From a virus: DNA of 51,440 bases. Numbering within the stretch: the stretch's first letter is position 1; each line of letters begins with the position of its first letter. The notes below the pieces were generated by a model, which saw nothing but the letters and a program-made list of their open reading frames with translations, was not told the DNA's origin and ran no database searches. The translations under genes were made by a program, and so were the position numbers. The stretch lies in the IMG/VR virus record IMGVR_UViG_3300023178_000068, positions 1-51,440 of that record. The stretch is one strand, 5' to 3'. Of the stretch, positions 1-7,723 are shown in pieces.

Positions 1-388
1 CCCTAAGACCGTCAACGCTGAAAATAACAGCACCCATCCTGCCAAAGACTTGGGCCAATTCACTCCACCATGCTTCATCTCTTGCTCCTGCGTTTGTATT
101 CATAGATAGCCACATATCTTTGTTGTGTTCTCTAAAATATTTGAATATTTCAAGTGTATCTCGTGCAACAATAGGATCACCCAAGTTACCACACATATAC
201 ATAGTTTTTAATTGTGCAATAAACTCTGGCTCAAATATACGTTTACAATCTTCCAATGTAAGTTCACTTAAATCTATATGCGGATTTAATGCACCGCCGT
301 TTTGATTGCGATCACACATAGGACAACTTGCTTGACAGTTTTGTGTATTTTCTAAGTGTATAACTTTTATATCTTCGTATCTATACAT
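1..388 (-). CDS. Radical SAM protein, 3' end beyond the window
   Basis: The reading frame starts at the ATG at 388-386 and runs off the left edge, so only about 129 N-terminal residues are visible. Residues 18-25 read CQASCPMC, a CxxxCxxC cluster that in radical SAM enzymes binds the 4Fe-4S cluster that cleaves S-adenosylmethionine. About 40 residues later CGNLGDP occupies the place of the usual GGEP-type SAM-binding loop. A strand ending in SMNTNAG and then FSVDG follow, as expected of the partial TIM barrel. It is the last visible gene of the operon that begins at 6254 and overlaps the SGNH-like gene before it by 22 bases. The substrate is unknown. The glycan context suggests a sugar or peptide modification, but that is inference. 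The family call is strong; the function is not. Confidence 0.85.
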   Translation of the reverse strand, partial: MYRYEDIKVIHLENTQNCQASCPMCDRNQNGGALNPHIDLSELTLEDCKRIFEPEFIAQLKTMYMCGNLGDPIVARDTLEIFKYFREHNKDMWLSMNTNAGARDEAWWSELAQVFGRMGAVIFSVDGLR

Positions 389-1104
389 TTCTTCACATAC
401 TTTGCTATATTTTTATTTGTAATTTTTCCCATATGACTATTATCAAATCCTCTATCAATTTTTTCAATATATTGAATATTATAAAAATTACTATCTTCTT
501 CTATAATCGAGAACTGAACGTTTGGTATATTATACATTTCTAACAAATTATTTGTAAATTTTTTGCACCAAAGACTATATGTTTCTATAGTATTTCCATG
601 ATAAACAAGTTCTTCAAATATTTTTCCTTTAGAACCGTATTCTGTATTTGCTCTTATATTATATATACCATCATACGGTTTTGTGAAAGGCAAACCGATA
701 CGCATATTGTTAGGCCATTGAATAATTACTGCTTTCGGAGGTTTTGAACTTGTCATAATATTTGAAATATTCATCATTACTAAATTAGCACTGCCTCCAG
801 ATATTCCAAAATTGTAAACAGGAATATTAAAATGACTTTCTAACAGATTTGAATAACGTTCATTTTCGTGAAGATACAATCCATATGTATTGCTACATCC
901 TAAGGCAGCTATATAATCTTTTTCAAAATCAAATTCGTGTGTCCTATAACCTAAACTATTATGATTGTAGTGTATAGGATCTTCTAATAAATTATAGTAG
1001 CGCCAATCCGATCCTTGTATTTTACATTGTTCTTCCCAGCGTTTTTTATCGTCAGGATGACCAAAATTAATCCAAGATTTGTTAGTTCCGCAAGTAATTA
1101 GCAT
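367..1104 (-). CDS. SGNH/GDSL-type hydrolase-like protein
   Basis: This 245-residue protein carries spaced blocks typical of the SGNH hydrolase fold. They are ALGCSNTYG at 67-75, with Ser71 as the likely nucleophile, NFGISGGSAN at 98-107, which supplies the oxyanion glycine and asparagine, and DNSHMG at 221-226, whose Asp221 and His224 have the D-x-x-H spacing of the catalytic pair. Members of the family add or remove acyl groups on sugars, lipids and cell-wall polymers. No signal peptide is visible, so it should act in the cytoplasm. It overlaps the genes on either side (7 and 22 bases), so it belongs to the glycan operon. An O-acetyl transfer or esterase role on a sugar is plausible but unproven. 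Confidence 0.65.
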   Translation of the reverse strand: MLITCGTNKSWINFGHPDDKKRWEEQCKIQGSDWRYYNLLEDPIHYNHNSLGYRTHEFDFEKDYIAALGCSNTYGLYLHENERYSNLLESHFNIPVYNFGISGGSANLVMMNISNIMTSSKPPKAVIIQWPNNMRIGLPFTKPYDGIYNIRANTEYGSKGKIFEELVYHGNTIETYSLWCKKFTNNLLEMYNIPNVQFSIIEEDSNFYNIQYIEKIDRGFDNSHMGKITNKNIAKYVKKCIDTKI

Positions 1105-1493
1105 ATTTCAAATCCTTTTGCATGACTATACCAACAATACTGTTCTTTTTTAATAGAGTGAAAACTATCGTCAGGAAACAGCATACTAAGATTTAGCACA
1201 ACTAATCCGGATTGTTTACGGCATACTTTTGAAATACATCTACCTAAATGAAAACCGCAATAATAATAATTGTTATATCCTTGTGGTATGTCGTTAACTA
1301 CAACACCTGTTTTCATCTCATCCATAATTTCTCTACCACTTGCATATTGAAATATATCACAATTGTTAATTTGTTTTAATTGTGAATTTATAAATGCACC
1401 AAATAGTTTTGTTTCTTTTTCTAACCAAGGATATTTTTCAACATCTTCTTTTTCACAATGCTTCCATGCATCTACAACAACAAGACAGTTCAT
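1098..1493 (-). CDS. Small protein, tentatively isochorismatase-like
   Basis: This is a 131-residue cysteine-rich protein. The N-terminus CLVVVDAW looks like the first beta strand of an isochorismatase-like cysteine hydrolase, with Asp8 in the position of the catalytic aspartate. The segment YYCGFHLGRC at 77-86 resembles the strand-loop carrying the family's catalytic cysteine, here Cys86. The lysine expected between them could be Lys61. At 131 residues it is shorter than usual members (about 180-220), so it may be a reduced or inactive version, or the resemblance may be accidental. It overlaps the dehydrogenase before it by 4 bases and the SGNH-like gene after it by 7. I do not assign a substrate. 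Confidence 0.4.
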   Translation of the reverse strand: MNCLVVVDAWKHCEKEDVEKYPWLEKETKLFGAFINSQLKQINNCDIFQYASGREIMDEMKTGVVVNDIPQGYNNYYYCGFHLGRCISKVCRKQSGLVVLNLSMLFPDDSFHSIKKEQYCWYSHAKGFEIC

Positions 1494-2590
1494 CCGTTAC
1501 CGTATCCTTTCCACGGATCAAATATTTCTACATTTTCCGGAACAACATCTGTTTGGTGGACCTTTACATATACATCAGGATCTTGTTCAACTATTTTTCC
1601 GCCTAGTTCTTTTACATAGTGCTGCACTAGTAAACTATAGCTGCCATCTGTGTATTCAACACCAGCTTTGTAACTGTTTGAACTAAACTGCACAGCGTTG
1701 CCTTTTTTTAGTATTTCTTTTGCCATGTTACAGGCTTGTTGTTCTCTTGCTGTCATTATGCTGTCAAAAATATCATACCCAAGATTTAATTTATCCGCAA
1801 GATATCGTAATGCAATATTATCTCTTGGATGACATGCGCCGCCATCACCCATACCTGCTTTCATATATGCAGGTCCAGTTATACGTTGGCTACTATGTGC
1901 CAAAGCATCGGTTACTACATCAACATTTATATTTCCTTGTTTAACTGCAACGTCTTGTATCATGTTAACTAATGCAATTTTAGTGCTGATAAATGTATTG
2001 TAAAATACCTTTATACATTCGCATTCGTTATATGTTCCAACTATATATCGCGGATCATTTTCCATAATAATTTTGTAAAAATCAATTAATGTTTTTGCAG
2101 CGTTAGATTTTTTACCATCTTCAGTTCCAATCATTACCATTTCGGGATTTACCATATCCCAAGCTACTGTTCCCATTGCAATTAAATAAGGATTGTAAAT
2201 CAATGTTGCTTTGGTTATCTTTTTCTTTATACGTTCTATAGTGCCTGGTAATACTGTTGATATGATTACCAATATTTGACCTTTACGCATGTTTCGATCA
2301 CATTCGGTTACTACATCTTCTAATATAGTGTAATCAAAATCTTTTGGTGGTAAATGACTTGTAGGCGCACTGCCATCATAAGCAGGGTCGTGTGGCGTTG
2401 GCACAGAAACAAAAACTATATCAGTAGACGAAACTGCTCCTGCAATGTTAGGAAATTGCAATACACGTTTTGTTTTCTTTCTTTCTATATCATAACCATT
2501 GACGCTGATATCTTTGCTGGCTATAATTTCTGCACAAGGTAATCCAAGTTTGCCTAATCCAATCCAACTAATATACATATTCTTCCCCAA
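1490..2590 (-). CDS. UDP-glucose/GDP-mannose-type nucleotide-sugar dehydrogenase
   Basis: The family oxidises a nucleotide sugar twice at C6 with NAD+, giving UDP-glucuronate from UDP-glucose or GDP-mannuronate from GDP-mannose. The Rossmann motif GLGKLGLP is at 11-18. VPTPHDP at 63-69 and STVLPGT at 111-117 are the usual NAD and substrate contacts. ECIKVFYN at 191-198 holds the conserved lysine and asparagine. GDGGACHPRD at 248-257 contains catalytic Cys253, with Arg in place of the usual Lys of the CxPKD motif. The length (366 residues) is slightly below the usual 390-450. Starts at 2590 and at 2578 (MYIS) are both possible; the shorter one removes most of the overlap with the previous gene. 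Its product would feed the glycosyltransferases in the same operon. Which sugar it uses cannot be told from the sequence. Confidence 0.85.
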   Translation of the reverse strand: MGKNMYISWIGLGKLGLPCAEIIASKDISVNGYDIERKKTKRVLQFPNIAGAVSSTDIVFVSVPTPHDPAYDGSAPTSHLPPKDFDYTILEDVVTECDRNMRKGQILVIISTVLPGTIERIKKKITKATLIYNPYLIAMGTVAWDMVNPEMVMIGTEDGKKSNAAKTLIDFYKIIMENDPRYIVGTYNECECIKVFYNTFISTKIALVNMIQDVAVKQGNINVDVVTDALAHSSQRITGPAYMKAGMGDGGACHPRDNIALRYLADKLNLGYDIFDSIMTAREQQACNMAKEILKKGNAVQFSSNSYKAGVEYTDGSYSLLVQHYVKELGGKIVEQDPDVYVKVHQTDVVPENVEIFDPWKGYGNG

Positions 2591-3698
2591 TTGCCAATTG
2601 TAAATTTTCTTTGAGAATATTTTTACTTCTAATCATTTTATATAAATTCAAGTTGTGTTGTAATATAGGTTCCATATCTTTTCTAATAGTAATAAGATCG
2701 TTCCTATTGTAAGTCGAAAACTTTTTAATGTTTTCAATTATTATTTGTATTCTTCTGTTTATATTATAATCATTATCATAAGTTTCGTCAATCCATTCGG
2801 AAAATGTAACAAATCCTCTATTACGCAAATCTTGTAGTGTTCCTGGATTGCCTAGCGTAATGAATGGCATTCCGATCCCAATTGGTTTATAAATTTTTTC
2901 ACTAAAAAACATGTTTTCACTATCAACACTAGTTTCAGTGCTTAGATACAAAAAACTATGTATACAATGTTTTTTTGGAACATTGTAGTTTGGATTTATA
3001 CTAGATAAATCTTCAATATCTAGTGTGTCAAATTTTACTTTGTCTATTTTTGTGTTAGGATTTTCTGCTTTGTATTTTCCGAATATTGTGTATACATCAC
3101 CCCAGGTGTTGAAACCATATTTCAATAAATCATTGTCTATCAATCTGTCTGTAAGCAAACACCTGTGCCATCTAGCCACTCTTGTTAAATTAATGTATAT
3201 TTTATTTGGTTTGTATCTTATGATATCTGAAGCAGGCTCAAATCGTTTAATCCATGTGTCATTATAAATTACTCTGCATTGACCAGATTTAAGTTTTTTA
3301 TCAGCACTTATAATCCATATCTTAACATCAAATTGATATTGTAAATCTTCGGCAATGTAAACAAGTTTTTTGCTTGTTTCGTAAAAATCACATATGCATA
3401 GATATACATTGTTTTGCTGTAATACTGTTTTGTGTTTGGTTATAAATTTTTTTACATAATCTAACCAAGGTTTTTGTGTGAAATGATCTTCGTTGTAATA
3501 AACAATTGGAACTATATAAAAATTATTATTTTTTAAATTTTCATCAGTTTCAATGCTATCAACTGATTTGAATATATCGTTGTCAAAACTTTCAAAAAAA
3601 TATTTGTTTGAAGACTGTGGAATAACAAAATCCTTAAAGGCATTGTTAATAGAAAACTGTTCTTTGTCAAATATTTTTAAAATAGTTTTATTGATCAT
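2568..3698 (-). CDS. Glycosyltransferase, fucosyltransferase (GT10)-like
   Basis: This 376-residue protein has no transmembrane segment. Residues 265-299 contain FFSEKIYKPIGIGMPFITLG followed by a GTLQDLRNRGFVTF stretch. This pattern (SEKI.KPI..G.PFI, then L..L...GF.TF) is the donor-nucleotide binding signature of GT10 fucosyltransferases and related GT-B enzymes. The N-terminal half is not obviously conserved and probably forms the acceptor-binding lobe. The gene overlaps the small unknown gene upstream by 11 bases and the nucleotide-sugar dehydrogenase downstream by up to 23, so it is translated with them. Donor and acceptor are unknown. The GT call rests on one strong motif, so I rate it good but not certain. 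Confidence 0.7.
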   Translation of the reverse strand: MINKTILKIFDKEQFSINNAFKDFVIPQSSNKYFFESFDNDIFKSVDSIETDENLKNNNFYIVPIVYYNEDHFTQKPWLDYVKKFITKHKTVLQQNNVYLCICDFYETSKKLVYIAEDLQYQFDVKIWIISADKKLKSGQCRVIYNDTWIKRFEPASDIIRYKPNKIYINLTRVARWHRCLLTDRLIDNDLLKYGFNTWGDVYTIFGKYKAENPNTKIDKVKFDTLDIEDLSSINPNYNVPKKHCIHSFLYLSTETSVDSENMFFSEKIYKPIGIGMPFITLGNPGTLQDLRNRGFVTFSEWIDETYDNDYNINRRIQIIIENIKKFSTYNRNDLITIRKDMEPILQHNLNLYKMIRSKNILKENLQLAIGEEYVY

Positions 3699-3912
3699 GA
3701 ATTAATTTTACTTCCTTACCAGGGCCTACCTTACTAGGCAAGTCTCCGTATTGTTCTACATACCATTCAATTACTGCCACATACCAATTTTGGCTATTAT
3801 GGTGTGCTTTTTTGTTGAACTGCCAAATATTGTTATTTGTTGCTTGCATAGTGCTTAATGCTCTTGCACTTTCTAACTGTAGTTGTCTTACTGAAAAGTT
3901 ACTTAAATCCAA
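3688..3912 (-). CDS. Small conserved-looking protein of unknown function
   Basis: This is a 74-residue open frame inside a tightly overlapping operon (14 bases shared with the methyltransferase gene, 11 with the glycosyltransferase gene), which argues that it is translated. It begins MDLSNFSVRQLQLESARAL and has an aromatic-rich middle (WYVAVIEWYVEQYG). It has no cysteine pair, signal peptide or membrane segment. I do not recognise it. It could be a partner of either neighbouring enzyme. Confidence 0.6.
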   Translation of the reverse strand: MDLSNFSVRQLQLESARALSTMQATNNNIWQFNKKAHHNSQNWYVAVIEWYVEQYGDLPSKVGPGKEVKLIHDQ

Positions 3913-4942
3913 TTCTCATAAACCTTTTGTAATGTTGCAAATCAAGTTCTCCATTGTATAATTCAGTTTCCATTGGTGTTTGAGATGCAAAACTTTCTAA
4001 GCTACTGTGCGTATTAACATGTTCTTCAATTTCTTCATAGTTGTTACATTGTAACACAACTAGTTTACCGTTTGGTATTTTTGCATACCATTCTTCAAAA
4101 TTCTGTATATGTTCGCAGCTAGTGTTTATAATGGTATTAGGTATATCCCAAAGTCTTTCAAATTCACCATTATCTTTTGATACTATATAATTATGTTCTT
4201 CAAAATCTATATCATGTATATCTTGCACAACTGGTTTAAACTTCCATCCATTTATCCACTGCCTATTGAATATTTCTGCAATATTTTCAGTATTAGGATC
4301 GATATCAAAACTTCTAATTTTTTCAATACTCATGCCAGATTCAAATAGCATTGTTGCTAAAGTTCCATACCAGCCAGCACATAAAAACACAACACCCAAA
4401 TCTACACTTATATTTTTAAGCTCATTTACCAGCCAAATTTTACTTTGTAATTGACCCCTACTTAAACAATCTTCGTCAAATTCTATTTCTTCAAAAAACA
4501 TCCATTTCAATGCATGAGCAAATTGACTATCGGTATATTCTATAAGTGTATCATATAATGCATAAGGATTGTCATATTCTATAATTTTTTTAACTGTTTC
4601 TGCATTAAGTAATTTGTAAATGCTGTGTATGTTATCATTACAAACTGCTTTCTTAAGATCTTCGTAATCATCACCTAATAGTCTAAAAAGACTATATAGA
4701 TTTTGATCAACAACTGCTTTGCGTAAATCCTCAACACTTCCTAGAACTGTAGCATCTTCTGCTAGACGGAATACACTATGAACGTTTTTTTCTAATATTG
4801 CTTTACGTAATTCTTCGTCAGCGTCTGCTAATTTAAAAATACTGTGTATATCATTATCAATGTATGCCCTACGCAAAAACTGTAATTTTTCTATATGAGG
4901 ATACATCAACTCAAATCTATCTAATATCTTATAGATTTCCAT
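3899..4942 (-). CDS. Class I methyltransferase-like protein with N-terminal repeats
   Basis: This 347-residue protein has two parts. Residues 23-134 hold five copies of an 18-residue helical unit of the form LRKA...N.HSIFRL (annotated separately). The C-terminal part looks like a SAM-dependent methyltransferase. VVFLCAGWYGTLATMLF at 184-200 fits motif I (strand then glycine-rich loop). RSFDIDPNTENIA at 210-222 has acidic residues where the SAM ribose is bound. A later TIINTSCEHIQNFEEW segment fits motif IV, followed by a GKLVVLQCNNY strand. Target and reaction are not known. The gene overlaps the upstream three-unit protein by 14 bases. Methylation of a glycan or of another phage product is inferred from the neighbours only. 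Confidence 0.55.
   Translation of the reverse strand: MEIYKILDRFELMYPHIEKLQFLRRAYIDNDIHSIFKLADADEELRKAILEKNVHSVFRLAEDATVLGSVEDLRKAVVDQNLYSLFRLLGDDYEDLKKAVCNDNIHSIYKLLNAETVKKIIEYDNPYALYDTLIEYTDSQFAHALKWMFFEEIEFDEDCLSRGQLQSKIWLVNELKNISVDLGVVFLCAGWYGTLATMLFESGMSIEKIRSFDIDPNTENIAEIFNRQWINGWKFKPVVQDIHDIDFEEHNYIVSKDNGEFERLWDIPNTIINTSCEHIQNFEEWYAKIPNGKLVVLQCNNYEEIEEHVNTHSSLESFASQTPMETELYNGELDLQHYKRFMRIGFK
4541..4876 (-). repeat. Five tandem 18-residue units in the methyltransferase-like protein
   Basis: Units start at residues 23 (LRRAYIDNDIHSIFKLAD), 45 (LRKAILEKNVHSVFRLAE), 73 (LRKAVVDQNLYSLFRLLG), 96 (LKKAVCNDNIHSIYKLLN) and a degenerate one at 117 (VKKIIEYDNPYALYDTLI). The spacing is 21-28 residues. 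The common pattern is L-[RK]-[RK]-A-x5-N-x-[HY]-S-[IVL]-[FY]-[RK]-L, which looks like one amphipathic helix per unit and suggests a short solenoid or docking arm. Confidence 0.85.
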
Positions 4943-6254
4943 TAAATTTTTCCTTTAACCAGTCAAAATCGTTTATCATTTTTAATGCTTCTGTATCAGT
5001 TTTGTTTGCAGATCCGTATGCCATGCCAGCACGAGCACCAGCAATAGCATGTTCTCCAAATGGTTTATCTCTGCCAATACTACACCAAATTTTTAATCTT
5101 CTTTCAGTTTCATCATCTTTTTGTCTATCAATAATTTTACTGCTTAATTTACAACATTCTCTAAAAGCACTTTTCCATGTTTCAAACTCGCCGGTATTGA
5201 ATCCTGTAACATTGCTTACTTTTTTTACAGCAACAAACTTATCACTAATACTTGTAGTCATATCCGGCTTACTGGTATCCATGTCAATTGTAAGTTGTCT
5301 TGGAAATAGTTTTACTCCGCCGTATCCGTATACCAATCCGTTTATAGGATTTTTACTTCTCCACACATGAACATGATTATGTTGCCATGCAGGTATCGGA
5401 TAATCAAATTCAAAATCATCTACTATAGTTGCATCGCCATCAACAATCCAAATCATAGGGGTTGAACAAATTTTTGCTGCTTCAATGTGTGCTTGATGTA
5501 TTCCTTTTACACCATGCACTCTTTTTGCGTTTGGTGCTTTCTTTTTCAAATTCTCATAGTTTATATCAGCATCTGGTTCTTGATAACTTATAAAAACAAC
5601 ATCATAAGGCTTAGGATAACTTGCAACAATATTGTGTTCTTTTTTTCCTGCAATAAATTTAAATGTCCATTCTCTTTCGCTGATTTTTACTTTTTTACTG
5701 CATAACATAACACCATCATGATGTTCACCATTTAAGAACATATGATTAATTTTTTTATCATATGGATTATGATGACTTATATAAAAATCAAATTTATAAT
5801 CGTTGCAAATATTAACATAATTAGGAACAATATAAAACATATCAAACTGCGATGTTTCAAAGGCTTTAACATATTCTTCATATGTATCAGCATAAAATAT
5901 TTCATATTTGGCAGGGGTGCTTGCTAAAATTTCTACCTTTTTGTGTGCAACATAAAATCTATTTTCTATTTCTTTATCAGAATAGTTATGGGTTTTTGGA
6001 AGCAAAACTATGCCATCGTATTCTTTATCATTAAGGAATACGTGAGCTACATCTTGACTCCATTCATCAGGAATATAATCAAACGCAAAATTATCTTGTA
6101 TTTCAGTATCTGCATACACAATCCAAAAATGCTTTGTTAAGCTCTTTTGTGTTGCTTTTGTTACACTTTCAGCACATTTTGCAGCTGGATAATTTTGTTT
6201 GAATTTTTGCCATTGTATATCAGATTTTGAACCAACATAGAATATATCATACAT
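4929..6254 (-). CDS. Three-unit glycosyltransferase-like protein
   Basis: This 441-residue protein is built of three related units. Unit 3 (about 217-441) starts YDVVFISYQEPDADINYENL and contains RVHGVKG at 245-251 and IWIVDGD at 268-274. The DGD motif is where a GT-A glycosyltransferase would bind metal and nucleotide sugar. INGLVYGYGG follows at 304-313. Unit 1 (1-112, YDIFYV...) and unit 2 (117-212, YEIFYA...) share the framework, including a strand, the FxFDY region and HxFLNxxxxDGxxL, but have YAD or PNY where unit 3 has DGD, so only unit 3 is likely catalytic. The 309-residue protein at 10461-11390 is a paralogue of unit 3. It is the first gene of the operon and the predicted transcription start falls on its ATG. 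No Shine-Dalgarno sequence is visible. The GT assignment is by motif only. Confidence 0.55.
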   Translation of the reverse strand: MYDIFYVGSKSDIQWQKFKQNYPAAKCAESVTKATQKSLTKHFWIVYADTEIQDNFAFDYIPDEWSQDVAHVFLNDKEYDGIVLLPKTHNYSDKEIENRFYVAHKKVEILASTPAKYEIFYADTYEEYVKAFETSQFDMFYIVPNYVNICNDYKFDFYISHHNPYDKKINHMFLNGEHHDGVMLCSKKVKISEREWTFKFIAGKKEHNIVASYPKPYDVVFISYQEPDADINYENLKKKAPNAKRVHGVKGIHQAHIEAAKICSTPMIWIVDGDATIVDDFEFDYPIPAWQHNHVHVWRSKNPINGLVYGYGGVKLFPRQLTIDMDTSKPDMTTSISDKFVAVKKVSNVTGFNTGEFETWKSAFRECCKLSSKIIDRQKDDETERRLKIWCSIGRDKPFGEHAIAGARAGMAYGSANKTDTEALKMINDFDWLKEKFNGNL

Positions 6255-6260
6255 ACAGTA

Positions 6261-6289
6261 ATTATACTAAAATGATAAAGCGATGTCAA
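6261..6289 (-). promoter_or_regulatory. Perfect-consensus sigma70-type promoter for the glycan operon
   Basis: On the minus strand, TTGACA (6289-6284) is followed by exactly 17 bases and TATAAT (6266-6261). Counting from the -10 box, the predicted first transcribed base is about 6254, the A of the ATG of the three-unit protein. The mRNA would therefore be leaderless, and no ribosome binding site is seen upstream. The box lies in the 74-base divergent gap shared with the late promoter of the plus-strand tail-fibre gene. Confidence 0.85.
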
Positions 6290-6301
6290 GAACAGAATTA
6301 G

Positions 6302-6309
6302 GATAAATA
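6302..6309 (+). promoter_or_regulatory. T4-type late promoter box GATAAATA
   Basis: GATAAATA, close to the T4 late consensus TATAAATA, ends 19 bases before the ATG of the tail-fibre gene. AAGGAG at 6318-6323 gives a ribosome binding site 5 bases before the start. It matches six other boxes in the window in sequence and distance. Late boxes of this type are recognised by gp55-containing polymerase. Confidence 0.75.
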
Positions 6310-6328
6310 CTTTACACAAGGAGTTCCT

Positions 6329-7723
6329 ATGGCAGATTTTATACCAGGTGAAAGTTACAGATTAGATGTAGTTGGTGCTGACGGCGATCTTTTAGTAGAT
6401 AGTTGGACCAGTCAAGTAAAAGCAAGTGTTGTATCAAAGGCAGGTTCTTTACAAGTTGATGTTGATACAGGCAAAGTTTTTGGACCATTAATTGGTGACA
6501 TTGAAGACATCGACGGCACCGTAATATTTGATAGCTCAGCTAATACTATTAAAACAAATTTAATCGGTGAAGTTAGAGATCTTTCAGGAAACATAGTAGT
6601 AGATCCTGAAGTTGCAATGGTAAATGCTGATGTTACAGGAAACGTGTTAGATGAATTTGGTAGTGCTATAATTGATATTGCAAATCGGACTGTTGATGCT
6701 GATGCTGTATATGGAACATTTTATGGAGACCTTATTGGTAACGTAACCAGTGATAGCACACTGTTTGGCGCTTTCAGTGGTGATTTTAACGGAAGTCATT
6801 ATGGAGAGTTTTACGGAGACATTACAGGTAATGTTACTGGTTCAGTTACAGGGGATGTTATAGGTAATGTTACTGGAGTTGTAACTGGTAGCCTTATTGG
6901 CGAAGTTATGGCAGACGAAAATACTTCACTTATGGCGCCGCCAAACGATGATTACAATCAACATAACTGGTTAGGTGGAATAGCACATCCCGTTTTACCA
7001 CCAGAAGATGCAATAGCTAGAGGACCAATTGTTGTTTTAGGAGCAGATAGATCAGAAAGCTCATTACGTGGACACGTAGAGCATTACGATGGAAGACCTA
7101 TTGTAAAAGCAGATATTTTAGGAAATTCACCTTGGGTTGCACATCATTTTGGTAAATTCAGAGGCGAGTTATACAGTGGAAGTGACAAAGCCCTACTTAC
7201 ATACAACGAAAATACTGGACAAGTAATTGTTAAGTCATATGGTATACTTTCACTTGAGGCTTATAATGGCACAGGCGCTTTAAATTTTGTTGGCGATACA
7301 GCAACATTTAATGTAAGAGGTCCACAAACTGTAAGAAGTTTTAACGGAACTTGGGATAATAAAACAGCACTACTGCCAGACGATTGTGTATTACAATTTG
7401 ATGCAGAAGGTTTTGATGGCAACGGTTGGAGACAGGCAGGTGGATTTGGTATCTATGTTGCAGACGAACCTATCAACAATACAGCATACAATGCATACTT
7501 TGGAGTTGCGCTATCCAACGGAGTTAACGGCCCGGCAGCAAATGAATCTAAAGGTTTGATATTTGATAGCGCAGGTGTTCTAAGAACGCCAATAGCCAAA
7601 GTAGGAAGCCATACATATGCACAACGTGACAGTATGTCAGCCGAAGCAGGCATGATAATTTTCAACAGTAGCAGTAACAAGTTTGAAGGTTACAACGGCA
7701 GTGCTTGGGTTGTGCTAGGCTAA
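6329..7723 (+). CDS. Tail-fibre-like protein with Gly tetrapeptide repeats
   Basis: This 464-residue, likely trimeric beta-structured virion protein begins MADFIPGESYRLDVVGADG. The N-terminal part has several related segments of about 35 residues (GDIEDIDGTVIFD, GEVRDLSGNIVVD, GNVLDEFGSAIID), each a short beta hairpin. A run of GxVx tetrapeptides follows (residues 163-190). The C-terminus SMSAEAGMIIFNSSSNKFEG ending in an NGSAW motif is the type found at the tips of phage tail fibres. It lies alone on the plus strand, has its own late promoter, and its stop codon overlaps the convergent desaturase stop by 3 bases. It probably contributes to receptor recognition. No chaperone or enzymatic domain is seen. 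Confidence 0.75.
   Translation: MADFIPGESYRLDVVGADGDLLVDSWTSQVKASVVSKAGSLQVDVDTGKVFGPLIGDIEDIDGTVIFDSSANTIKTNLIGEVRDLSGNIVVDPEVAMVNADVTGNVLDEFGSAIIDIANRTVDADAVYGTFYGDLIGNVTSDSTLFGAFSGDFNGSHYGEFYGDITGNVTGSVTGDVIGNVTGVVTGSLIGEVMADENTSLMAPPNDDYNQHNWLGGIAHPVLPPEDAIARGPIVVLGADRSESSLRGHVEHYDGRPIVKADILGNSPWVAHHFGKFRGELYSGSDKALLTYNENTGQVIVKSYGILSLEAYNGTGALNFVGDTATFNVRGPQTVRSFNGTWDNKTALLPDDCVLQFDAEGFDGNGWRQAGGFGIYVADEPINNTAYNAYFGVALSNGVNGPAANESKGLIFDSAGVLRTPIAKVGSHTYAQRDSMSAEAGMIIFNSSSNKFEGYNGSAWVVLG
6815..6898 (+). repeat. Tetrapeptide repeat GxVT/GxVI in the fibre gene
   Basis: Seven consecutive 12-base units encode GDIT, GNVT, GSVT, GDVI, GNVT, GVVT and GSLI, with GEV after them. At DNA level, GGTAATGTTACTGG occurs twice. 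The fibre gene at 19814-21955 has a similar run (GNLQ, GNVN, GNVT, GNVT, antisense of about 20660-20720), so the two fibres share a short recombinable repeat. Confidence 0.85.
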
